Source: an uncultured Eubacterium sp.
Lineage (GTDB): Bacteria; Bacillota_A; Clostridia; Lachnospirales; Lachnospiraceae
Assembly (NCBI GenBank): GCA_948759685.1
Contig: CAQBGY010000281.1
Coordinates: 1-5,049, forward strand
Length of the DNA: 5,049 nucleotides
Direction: 5' to 3'
The translations under genes and the position numbers were made by a program. This document shows, piece by piece, positions 1 through 5,049 of this stretch. The notes beneath the pieces are model-generated. The model was not told the origin of the DNA. It was given only the letters and a program-made list of their open reading frames with translations, and made no database searches. How positions within the stretch are numbered: position 1 is the stretch's first letter; every line of letters begins with the position of its first letter.

Positions 1-969
1 GCAAACCGCTTACTCTGTGCCACAGGGGAAAAGCATGAGTATGAAACGGTTAAGGCGGAGTTTGACTGTAACGGCTCTGTTTTTACGGTTTCCGGGAAAT
101 CCGTAACAAGAAATGGCTGGAAAGACTTTGAAGCGGCTTTCAGGCGTTCCTATAAGACAGTGGAGGATAAGGAAAAAGAGGAGAAAAAGCTGTCGGAACT
201 GTCGGAGGGACAGGCATTTGACGGAGTGCAGACAAAGGTATCAGAGCATTTCACACAGCCGCCAAAACATTTTACGGAGGACAGTTTATTGTCTGCTATG
301 GAACGTGCCGGATCAGAGGATATCGGGGCAGACGCAGAGCGCAGGGGGCTTGGCACACCTGCAACAAGGGCAGACGTGATTGAAAAGTTAGTAAAGGACG
401 GTTTTGTGAAGCGGGAGAAAAAACAGATGATACCCACGGAGGACGGTGTGAAGCTCATCGCCGTACTTCCTGATGTGGTGAAATCGCCGAAACTTACCGC
501 TGATTGGGAAAATGCACTTACTCTTGTGTCAAAGGGCGAGTATTCCATGCAGGAGTTTATGGGCGGCATAGAAGATATGGTAAACAGGCTTGTGCAGACC
601 TATCACAGTATCAGTGATGAACAGAAATCCATGTTCGGGGGCAGTAATCAGGAATCTCTTGGAAAATGCCCGAAGTGCGGCGGCGATGTGGTAAAAGGAA
701 AATTCGGCGCTTACTGTAAAAACAAGTGCGGCATGAACGTATCACGGGCAATGGGGGCAGCGCTTACCGACAGCCAGGTAAAAAGTATGCTGGAGGGGAA
801 AAAGACCCTCGTAAAAGGTTTGAAAGGGAAGAAAGGCAGCTATGATGCCTACCTTATCCCGGAGGGAGTGGAGGATTATTCCTATACCAAAGACGGGAAG
901 GAAATCAAAGGTTTTCAGTATAAGATAAAGATGGAATTTCCGAAGCAGAAAAAGAAAGGAGAACATTGA
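1..969 (+). CDS. topB: DNA topoisomerase III (type IA), C-terminal part; 5' end outside window
   Basis: Frame 1 is open from the first base to the TGA at 967-969, giving 322 codons of a gene that starts upstream. Type IA topoisomerases pass one DNA strand through a transient break in the other; conjugative elements of Firmicutes commonly carry a TopB-like copy, thought to help process or resolve element DNA. The family match rests on the core motif RRGLGTPATR (bases 340-369), followed by the typical 'IEKLVKDGFVKR' and 'PTEDGVKL' stretch. A C-terminal cysteine cluster, C-X2-C-X12-C-X3-C (codons at 667, 676, 715 and 727), resembles a topoisomerase zinc ribbon. It is followed by a basic Gly/Lys-rich tail ending in FPKQKKKGEH. 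The N-terminal Toprim domain and the catalytic tyrosine lie upstream and cannot be checked. The stop is followed 2 bp later by the next start, so the two genes are probably translationally coupled. Identity as topoisomerase III is secure; the gene symbol is by family. Confidence 0.93.
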   Translation, partial: ANRLLCATGEKHEYETVKAEFDCNGSVFTVSGKSVTRNGWKDFEAAFRRSYKTVEDKEKEEKKLSELSEGQAFDGVQTKVSEHFTQPPKHFTEDSLLSAMERAGSEDIGADAERRGLGTPATRADVIEKLVKDGFVKREKKQMIPTEDGVKLIAVLPDVVKSPKLTADWENALTLVSKGEYSMQEFMGGIEDMVNRLVQTYHSISDEQKSMFGGSNQESLGKCPKCGGDVVKGKFGAYCKNKCGMNVSRAMGAALTDSQVKSMLEGKKTLVKGLKGKKGSYDAYLIPEGVEDYSYTKDGKEIKGFQYKIKMEFPKQKKKGEH

Positions 970-971
970 AA

Positions 972-1514
972 ATGAAAAAAACAGGAAGAATTTTATTCAG
1001 CATGGCTGCGGCGGGAACTGCCATTTCCGCTGCGGCATTTGCCGTAAAAAAGTACAATGACAGATGCGGGAAGCCTGCATCTGACATGGAGCCGGATGAC
1101 GGATTTTGGGAAGAATATTTTTCCAATCAGGAGGAAAGCGGGACTTCCGGAAGTGACGGACCCGGTTCTCCCACAGCGGACGGAGAAGAAAAAAATCCTG
1201 CGGCAAGGGGGATATACCTGACTGCGAACGAAGCCGGATTCCTCAGATATATCCTCGAAGGGATTGAAAATATCGGGATTATTACGGACAGCCGGATTGC
1301 GGGGGTTGAAAAACTTTCACGGAAAAGAAAAATATCAAATACAGACCGTATCAGGGAAATCAAAAATGCCTGTGAAGGGTGGGACAGCGACAGGGAGCTT
1401 CTTGGGCAGTGTATCAATGATATCCGGGAGGTACTGGAAGGCGGATTCCCGAACGATCTTGTTGAATATATCAACAGCAGCCGGACGGCTGGCAGTGATG
1501 CGGATTTATCATAA
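972..1514 (+). CDS. Hypothetical membrane-anchored or secreted protein of an integrative element (180 aa)
   Basis: I do not recognise a family. The start ATG at 972 sits 10 nt after GGAG (958-961), which lies inside the end of topB. An in-frame TTG at 966 overlaps the topB stop but is only 4 nt from that site, so it is less likely. The protein opens with a basic stretch (MKKTGR) and an Ala-rich hydrophobic segment at about residues 7-25 (ILFSMAAAGTAISAAAFAV), then KK. This could be an N-terminal membrane anchor, or a signal peptide with a possible AFA cleavage site; there is no lipobox. Residues about 31-75 are acidic and rich in Gly, Ser and Pro, probably a disordered spacer. The rest (about 80-172) is a charged, probably helical domain containing GIYLTANEAGFLRYILEGIE. 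A short perfect inverted repeat (CAGCCG-GA-CGGCTG, 1478-1491) lies near the 3' end. The context suggests an accessory role at the cell envelope during conjugation, but nothing in the sequence proves it. Confidence 0.8.
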   Translation: MKKTGRILFSMAAAGTAISAAAFAVKKYNDRCGKPASDMEPDDGFWEEYFSNQEESGTSGSDGPGSPTADGEEKNPAARGIYLTANEAGFLRYILEGIENIGIITDSRIAGVEKLSRKRKISNTDRIREIKNACEGWDSDRELLGQCINDIREVLEGGFPNDLVEYINSSRTAGSDADLS

Positions 1515-1540
1515 GCATGATAAAAACATACAGGAACCAC

Positions 1541-1568
1541 GGGGCATACGGAAAAATCTGTATGCCCT
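1541..1568 (+). promoter_or_regulatory. Intergenic RNA hairpin, possible attenuator or weak terminator
   Basis: The 84-bp gap between the 180-aa and 95-aa genes contains a near-perfect inverted repeat. The left arm GGGCATACGGA (1542-1552) pairs with the right arm TCTGTATGCCC (1557-1567) around an AAAA loop, giving 11 pairs with one G-T wobble; a further G-T pair (1541/1568) is possible. The downstream tail TTAGATTTTATGG is only moderately T-rich, so a strong intrinsic terminator is doubtful. The hairpin ends 18 nt before the GGAGG of the next gene. It could act as a partial terminator, an mRNA-processing or stabilising stem, or a translation-modulating element. The structure is directly visible; the function is inferred. 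Confidence 0.55.
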
Positions 1569-1585
1569 TAGATTTTATGGAAAAT

Positions 1586-1590
1586 GGAGG
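1586..1590 (+). promoter_or_regulatory. Ribosome binding site deciding the start of the 95-aa gene
   Basis: GGAGG is 8 nt upstream of the ATG at 1599. Two other in-frame ATGs exist: 1584 overlaps the site itself, and 1593 is only 2 nt from it. The site therefore selects 1599. Confidence 0.75.
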
Positions 1591-1598
1591 ATATGGCA

Positions 1599-1886
1599 AT
1601 GAGTGGAATTATGAAAAATGCAACAGTAAACGTACCTGCGGAAAAGGCAGAAGAAACGAAAGCGGAGAAATTTATCCGTCTTGGGGAGTACCGCATGAAC
1701 AAGGCGATTGATGCCATCGGCAGGATTGAGAACCTTGCCAACAGGTCGGCTTATGACTATACGCCGGAACAGGTGGAAGCAATGTTCTCGGTTCTGGAGT
1801 CTGAGGTGGCAGAAGTGAAAGCGAAGTTTACAGCCACAAAAGCGAAAGAAAACACAGCCTTTTCTTTCGGGAACAAGGCAGAATAG
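1599..1886 (+). CDS. Small charged helical protein of unknown function (95 aa)
   Basis: I recall similar small proteins at this place in Firmicutes integrative elements but cannot assign a named family. The start at 1599 is chosen by the GGAGG at 1586-1590. The protein has a short polar N-terminus (MSGIMKNATVNVPAEKAEE), then what look like two amphipathic helices: residues about 21-50 (containing FIRLGEYRMNKAIDAIGRIE) and about 55-85 (TPEQVEAMFSVLESEVAEVKAKF), separated by a short NRSAYDY turn. It ends in a Lys/Asn/Phe-rich tail. There are no cysteines, no membrane segment and no recognisable DNA-binding motif. Helix-turn-helix repressor folds do not fit; a small helical hairpin or coiled-coil adaptor is more plausible. 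It lies 84 bp after the previous gene, behind a hairpin, and 12 bp before the XRE-type gene, so it is probably cotranscribed with that gene. Confidence 0.8.
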   Translation: MSGIMKNATVNVPAEKAEETKAEKFIRLGEYRMNKAIDAIGRIENLANRSAYDYTPEQVEAMFSVLESEVAEVKAKFTATKAKENTAFSFGNKAE

Positions 1887-1898
1887 GAGGGACTGGCA

Positions 1899-2246
1899 AT
1901 GGGAATGGAAATTTTAAGCACAGGCGATAAGATTTTAAATGTGATGAAAGATATGGATATGGGCATACCGGGTTTGGCGGCGCTTTCCGGAGTCCGTGAG
2001 AATACGCTGCTGGATATTCTGGCAGGTATCCGGGAAGCAGACATAAGCACACTCTGCCAGATTGCAGATGCGCTTGGCGTCTGTGTGCGTGAGCTGTGTC
2101 CGGATCAGGAACGCTATACGGTCCCGGTGGAAAAGAATACCCTTGCAAAGCTGATTGTGGTCAGCGAGATAAACGGCGTGGAGCTGGATACGCTGGTAGC
2201 GTCCATTCTGGAAAAAGGCATTGAGGAAAACGGGTTTTATGATTAA
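1899..2246 (+). CDS. XRE-like helix-turn-helix DNA-binding protein (115 aa)
   Basis: This is a small predicted transcriptional regulator. The start ATG at 1899 is 8 nt after AGGAGG (1885-1890), which overlaps the TAG of the previous gene; a second ATG two codons later is spaced less well. Residues about 10-70 fit a Cro/C1-type helix-turn-helix. A first helix (KILNVMKDMDM) is followed by IPGLAALSGVRENTLLDILAG, with the expected 'xxLAxxSGVxxxTLxxIL' pattern at about residues 23-43, and then by ISTLCQIADALGVCVRELCPD, the usual closing helices of XRE domains. The C-terminal 40 residues (from about 75) form a separate helical part containing LAKLIVVSEINGVELDTLVASILEKG, perhaps for dimerisation. 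Its place inside the operon, 11 bp before the large polyvalent gene, suggests local or auto-regulation. No clear operator-like palindrome was found in the short gap upstream, so the target is unknown. Confidence 0.85.
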   Translation: MGMEILSTGDKILNVMKDMDMGIPGLAALSGVRENTLLDILAGIREADISTLCQIADALGVCVRELCPDQERYTVPVEKNTLAKLIVVSEINGVELDTLVASILEKGIEENGFYD

Positions 2247-2257
2247 GGAGGGTGCGG

Positions 2258-5049
2258 ATGGCTGAACAATATCTTGTTTCAAAGAAATACCATGAAATCT
2301 CCCTGCTTGCGGGGGAAACTGCAAGGCAGGTGTCAAAAAACGGGGAGGAGTGGGCGAAGTACCTGACTACTGCCGCAAGGCTGTACCGGTACCCGTTTGA
2401 TGACCAGATGCTTATCTACGCACAAAGACCGGATGCGGGCGCCTGTGCCACGATGGAAACATGGAATGAAAAAATGTTCTGCTGGGTAAACCGTGGGGCA
2501 AAGGGGATTGCGCTTTTTGACCGGGAGAGCGAGCGCCCAAGGCTGAAATATGTTTTTGACGTTTCGGACGTACATAAATCAAGAAGGCTGGGGAAAGACC
2601 CGTACCTGTGGGAGATCAGGGAGGAACACAAGGACGCTGTGCTTGCACAGCTTGAAAAAACATACGGCGCAACCGATAAAGACAATTCCTTTGAAAGCAG
2701 GCTCATGGAGATTGCAGGGAGGATTGCGGAAGATTATTACGGGGAACTGATGCAGGATATGTCCTATGCAAAGGAGGGCAGCTTCTTAGAGGAACTTGAC
2801 GATCTGAATGTGGGGCTGCGGCTTAGGGAAACGCTTTCCGCAAGCATCGCATATACCCTTTTATCCCGGTGCGGCGCTGACATGGACTTGTGGAAAGACG
2901 AGCTGAATTTTGATTATATCAGTGAGTTTAATACCACAAAGGCATTATCCGTGATTGGCAATGCCACCACGGATATGTGCAAGCCTATTCTCATGGAAAT
3001 CGGTAAAACTGTTGCGGCGTATGACCGCCATATTGCCCGAAACAAGGCAAAAGAAAAGGCAAACGGGGTACAGACCGACAATATAGAAAAAAATCCCCAA
3101 AAAGTGCTTGCAAATACACCAGAGCCACGCTATAATGCTTTAAAGCGTGAAAGTGTTTTGCAGACAAGAACGGATATACCAATATATGTGACAGGGGAAC
3201 AGGCTGTTAAAAATATAGAAACGGAGGGCATTGCACATGGAACTGACATACGAGAAGAACGGGGATTATCTGATACCCAACCTGATACCGGACAGCGAGC
3301 CGGAGGAGCCGCTGACCAAGTACGGGCTGATGCACAGGAATTATCTGAAGGAACACCGGAGGGGGATTTACAGCGGGCTTCTGCTGACGGGAGAACTGAA
3401 AGCACACTGTCTGGAGATACAGAAACAGGCAGAGGAGAGGATGGACTTCCTGACAGAGCAGATGGCGAAAGCAGAGGGAGTGGACGAAGCGCTGAAAGCG
3501 TCCGATCAGATGAAATGGGTGGCGAAGATGAACACAATCAGGCACTCGGCGGAGGAAAGCGTACTGACGGAGCTGGTTTACAGCCTTTAAACAGCGGATT
3601 ACAACAGAATAAGGAAGCAGTGAAGCCGGATAATGACCGCAGCAGCGGGGAAGATTCATTGTCCGGCTCTTTTTTGGAGAATCTGGAGTTTGCAGAGAAA
3701 GCGGTGGAGATACAGAAAGGGATTTTGTGTTCTGATGCTTTCCTTATCCATAAAAGACCGGAAATTGCGGGATATTTTGCAATGGAGCAGGATACAAGGA
3801 TGCAGACAGAGTATCTGAAAAATTCGTTCCGCATGGAAGAATTTACGGAGCTTGACATTGGGGAGATGCGGGTGGGATACCGTGCGGATGAGGACGGTCT
3901 GACCATGTGGAAGGGGCATTACCTTACCCGTGAAGCGGAAGCAAGGATTTCATGGGAAGATGCCCGTTTCTTTGTAAATTCCTATATTGAAGATGGCGTA
4001 TACCTGCTTCCGGGGGAAAAGGCGGAGCAGATCGACACAAACGGGATGTACCAGCAGCTTGACCTCTTTTCCATGTTCACGGAGCAGGTAGGCAGCATTG
4101 CCATGAAAGAGGCGGAAGCTGGCATTATCCCGGCAGAAAAAACAAGCCCTGAACCGACAAAAGAAGTAATTACAAAAGAGCAGCTTGACACGATCCTGCG
4201 AAGCGGGGGCGGCAGGGAGAACAGCCGCAAGCGCATCTATGCCAAGTACCAGCAGGGCAAGACACCGGAGGAAATGGCAGAGTTTCTGAAAAAAGAATAC
4301 AAAACTACCGGGAAAGGTTTTGAGTTTGAGGGAAAACAGATAGCCGTCTGGTTTGACGGGCAGGGCATGACAGCGGGGGATGGCACATCAGCGATAGAAA
4401 ATCCTAAGTTTACCATGAGCTGGCAGGAGATTGAAACACAGATACGCTCACAGGTGGAAAACGGCACTTATATGGGGGCAAATGAAGCCTACCTTGTGGA
4501 TGAGGTGGAACGTGGGCGTATTGCAGACCATCTGTATTTCTTTTTCCGTGACGGCATGGGGGAAGCGCCGGAAGAACTGGAAATGAAATTTGCAAATTAT
4601 CCGGACTCCCATGCAAGGTTAGTGGATATTTTATCGACACCGGAGGGTGTGGATATGGTAGCTTCCCACATGGACAAAGCGCTTGCACAGCTTGAAAGCG
4701 GCGAAAAGAAACTGCGTTTCCGTTCTGTCATGCCAAAAGAGGAACTCAGGGCAGAGCTTGACAACCTGCTCTTGCAGAAGAAAACCTTTCCGGTATCTGA
4801 CCATGTGGAAGTGAAGAAAGAAGATTTTATTACACAGGACGAGATTGACCACCGGCTTGGCAGGGGAAGCGGCTTTGAACACGGCTCTTTCCGTATCTAT
4901 GACTATTTTATGGAGGGGCATGACAGCAAGGAAGCGGCAGCATTTTTGAAAAAGGAATACGGAATAGGCGGAAGCTCCCATGCGCTTGCCGGAGCTGACC
5001 ATAGCTGGGAAGATCACGATTCTAAAGGTATCAGTCTGAAAAAGGGAGA
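2258..5049 (+). CDS. Large polyvalent ArdC/SNF2-helicase-type protein of an integrative element, N-terminal 930 codons (3' end outside window)
   Basis: The frame is open from ATG 2258, 6 nt after GGAGG (2247-2251), to the window edge without a stop. Residues about 25-110 resemble the ArdC N-terminal domain (ssDNA binding, antirestriction): YPFDDQMLIYAQRPDA (45-60), then a W at 69, RGAKGIALFD (79-88) and KYVFDVSDV (97-105). Residues about 110-280 are a helical region seen in the large SNF2/N6-methylase-type proteins of clostridial conjugative elements. Residues about 280-470 form a disordered linker whose DNA also encodes tnpV in another frame. Then come a globular block containing RVGYRADEDGLTMWKGHYL, the clamp-motif-like QLDLF (600-604), and two related modules at about 652-707 and from 872. 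Family members often exceed 2000 residues, with helicase and sometimes methylase domains further on; these are not visible here, so that part is inferred. The likely role is protecting or remodelling transferred DNA in the recipient. Confidence 0.88.
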   Translation, partial: MAEQYLVSKKYHEISLLAGETARQVSKNGEEWAKYLTTAARLYRYPFDDQMLIYAQRPDAGACATMETWNEKMFCWVNRGAKGIALFDRESERPRLKYVFDVSDVHKSRRLGKDPYLWEIREEHKDAVLAQLEKTYGATDKDNSFESRLMEIAGRIAEDYYGELMQDMSYAKEGSFLEELDDLNVGLRLRETLSASIAYTLLSRCGADMDLWKDELNFDYISEFNTTKALSVIGNATTDMCKPILMEIGKTVAAYDRHIARNKAKEKANGVQTDNIEKNPQKVLANTPEPRYNALKRESVLQTRTDIPIYVTGEQAVKNIETEGIAHGTDIREERGLSDTQPDTGQRAGGAADQVRADAQELSEGTPEGDLQRASADGRTESTLSGDTETGRGEDGLPDRADGESRGSGRSAESVRSDEMGGEDEHNQALGGGKRTDGAGLQPLNSGLQQNKEAVKPDNDRSSGEDSLSGSFLENLEFAEKAVEIQKGILCSDAFLIHKRPEIAGYFAMEQDTRMQTEYLKNSFRMEEFTELDIGEMRVGYRADEDGLTMWKGHYLTREAEARISWEDARFFVNSYIEDGVYLLPGEKAEQIDTNGMYQQLDLFSMFTEQVGSIAMKEAEAGIIPAEKTSPEPTKEVITKEQLDTILRSGGGRENSRKRIYAKYQQGKTPEEMAEFLKKEYKTTGKGFEFEGKQIAVWFDGQGMTAGDGTSAIENPKFTMSWQEIETQIRSQVENGTYMGANEAYLVDEVERGRIADHLYFFFRDGMGEAPEELEMKFANYPDSHARLVDILSTPEGVDMVASHMDKALAQLESGEKKLRFRSVMPKEELRAELDNLLLQKKTFPVSDHVEVKKEDFITQDEIDHRLGRGSGFEHGSFRIYDYFMEGHDSKEAAAFLKKEYGIGGSSHALAGADHSWEDHDSKGISLKKG
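3223..3227 (+). promoter_or_regulatory. Internal Shine-Dalgarno sequence for the nested tnpV gene
   Basis: GGAGG (part of ACGGAGGGCA) lies 9 nt upstream of the ATG at 3237, while also coding for Thr-Glu-Gly in the frame of the surrounding large gene. The spacing is typical for Firmicutes. It supports independent internal initiation of the nested gene and argues for ATG 3237 over the upstream in-frame TTG at 3231, which is only 3 nt away. Confidence 0.65.
3237..3590 (+). CDS. tnpV: TnpV family transposon-encoded protein, nested in the +1 frame of the large polyvalent gene
   Basis: This 117-aa protein matches my memory of the TnpV family, small proteins of unknown mechanism carried by Firmicutes transposons and integrative elements; the length (about 120 aa) is typical. 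Recognisable parts are MELTYEKNGDYLIPNL at the N-terminus, PLTKYGLMHRNYLKEHR (25-41), IYSGLLLTGELKAHCLEI (44-61), and the C-terminal block LKASDQMKWVAKMNTIRHSA (86-105) ending in EESVLTELVY. The protein is mostly helical and soluble, without signal or membrane segments. GGAGG at 3223-3227 gives it its own ribosome binding site. The whole gene lies inside the large ArdC/SNF2-type gene, which stays open throughout in another frame. The normal composition of this frame, against the biased composition of the host frame, suggests that the tnpV frame is the ancestral one. Whether it is expressed here cannot be told from sequence alone; a conserved relic maintained by the host frame is the alternative. 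Confidence 0.8.
   Translation: MELTYEKNGDYLIPNLIPDSEPEEPLTKYGLMHRNYLKEHRRGIYSGLLLTGELKAHCLEIQKQAEERMDFLTEQMAKAEGVDEALKASDQMKWVAKMNTIRHSAEESVLTELVYSL
4055..4069 (+). other. Predicted sliding-clamp (DnaN) binding motif QLDLF in the large protein
   Basis: Residues 600-604 of the large protein read QLDLF, within MYQQLDLFSMFTEQ. This equals the known bacterial beta-clamp-binding consensus QL(S/D)LF. It sits between a globular block and a charged, Pro-containing linker (EKTSPEPTKEV), a setting where such motifs are normally exposed. The match is seen directly; the interaction with the replication clamp is inferred. Confidence 0.55.
4211..4378 (+). repeat. Protein-level repeat module, copy 1, in the large polyvalent protein
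   Basis: This stretch encodes residues about 652-707. It shares with copy 2 an ungapped block of 23 positions at an offset of exactly 220 residues: R-I-Y-x2-(Y/F)-x2-G-x4-E-x-A-x-F-L-K-K-E-Y, followed by a Gly-rich turn and a W...D...G segment. It is preceded by the Gly/Arg-rich SGGGREN. The repeat is visible in protein and only weakly in DNA, so the duplication is old. Confidence 0.65.
4871..5049 (+). repeat. Protein-level repeat module, copy 2 (runs to window edge)
   Basis: This stretch encodes residues from about 872: GFEHGSFRIYDYFMEGHD, then EAAAFLKKEYGIGG, SHALAGADHSWEDHD and GISLKKG. R879, I880, Y881, G887, E892, A894 and F896-Y901 match R659, I660, Y661, G667, E672, A674 and F676-Y681 of copy 1. 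Such modules recur in the large proteins of clostridial conjugative elements; their function is not known to me. Confidence 0.65.

Noticed and set aside
966..971. TTG start overlapping the topB stop for the 180-aa gene
   Set aside because: It is only 4 nt from the GGAG site, whereas the ATG at 972 has a 10-nt spacing. It would add just two residues.
1461..1475. GTTGA-ATATA-TCAAC inverted repeat as a possible operator for the XRE protein
   Set aside because: It is short, lies within the coding part of the 180-aa gene, and has no promoter-like sequence placed around it; chance is the simpler explanation.
1517..1711. 64-codon frame spanning the intergenic gap, possibly a leader peptide
   Set aside because: It has no Shine-Dalgarno sequence, runs through the hairpin, and continues out of frame into the well-supported 95-aa gene; the composition looks random.
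3237..3590. tnpV as a recent insertion that broke the large gene
   Set aside because: The large frame enters and leaves the segment without a shift or stop, and I saw no obvious terminal inverted repeats or target duplications at the borders, so it is not a disrupted pseudogene.
3130..3659. Two long open frames on the minus strand opposite tnpV (135 and 150 codons)
   Set aside because: They lie antisense to two coding frames in a GC-richer stretch where stops are rare. Their products are Ser/Pro/Leu-rich without recognisable motifs, and I saw no good ribosome binding site.
4631..5017. 128-codon minus-strand frame near the window end
   Set aside because: It is a shadow of the large gene, whose frame is open across the region and has clear family motifs. 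The antisense product has no recognisable domain.

Overview
The window looks like the DNA-processing and maintenance part of an integrative conjugative element (Tn1549/CTn type) from a Gram-positive gut anaerobe, probably a Clostridia/Lachnospiraceae-like host. The reasons are the strong AGGAGG-type ribosome binding sites before almost every gene, the single-strand, tightly packed layout, a topoisomerase III followed by small element-specific proteins, a TnpV-type gene, and the start of a very large 'polyvalent' ArdC/SNF2-helicase-type protein. The host assignment is an inference from gene content; no host marker gene is present.

Layout, all on the + strand: (1) 1-969, the C-terminal part of DNA topoisomerase III; (2) 972-1514, a 180-aa protein with an N-terminal membrane or signal segment and no recognised family; (3) 1515-1598, the only real intergenic gap, holding an 11-12 bp hairpin; (4) 1599-1886, a 95-aa charged helical protein of unknown function; (5) 1899-2246, a 115-aa XRE-like helix-turn-helix protein; (6) 2258 to the window edge, an uninterrupted frame of 930 codons that begins with an ArdC-like domain and carries a disordered linker, a sliding-clamp-binding-like motif (QLDLF) and two copies of a sequence module; (7) 3237-3590, a complete 117-aa TnpV gene lying wholly inside gene 6 in the +1 frame, with its own Shine-Dalgarno sequence.

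The genes read as one transcriptional unit: gaps are 2, 84, 12 and 11 bp, and the hairpin in the 84-bp gap is the only candidate control point. The likely job of the set is handling element DNA in the donor or on arrival in the recipient (topoisomerase, ArdC-like ssDNA-binding/antirestriction N-terminus, clamp contact), with the XRE protein as a possible local regulator.

The most interesting signal is the nested gene. The tnpV frame encodes a well-formed globular-looking protein, while the same DNA read in the frame of the large protein gives a residue-biased, almost hydrophobe-free linker. This is what one expects if a tnpV cassette was captured inside the large gene and its alternative frame was recruited as a spacer (overprinting).
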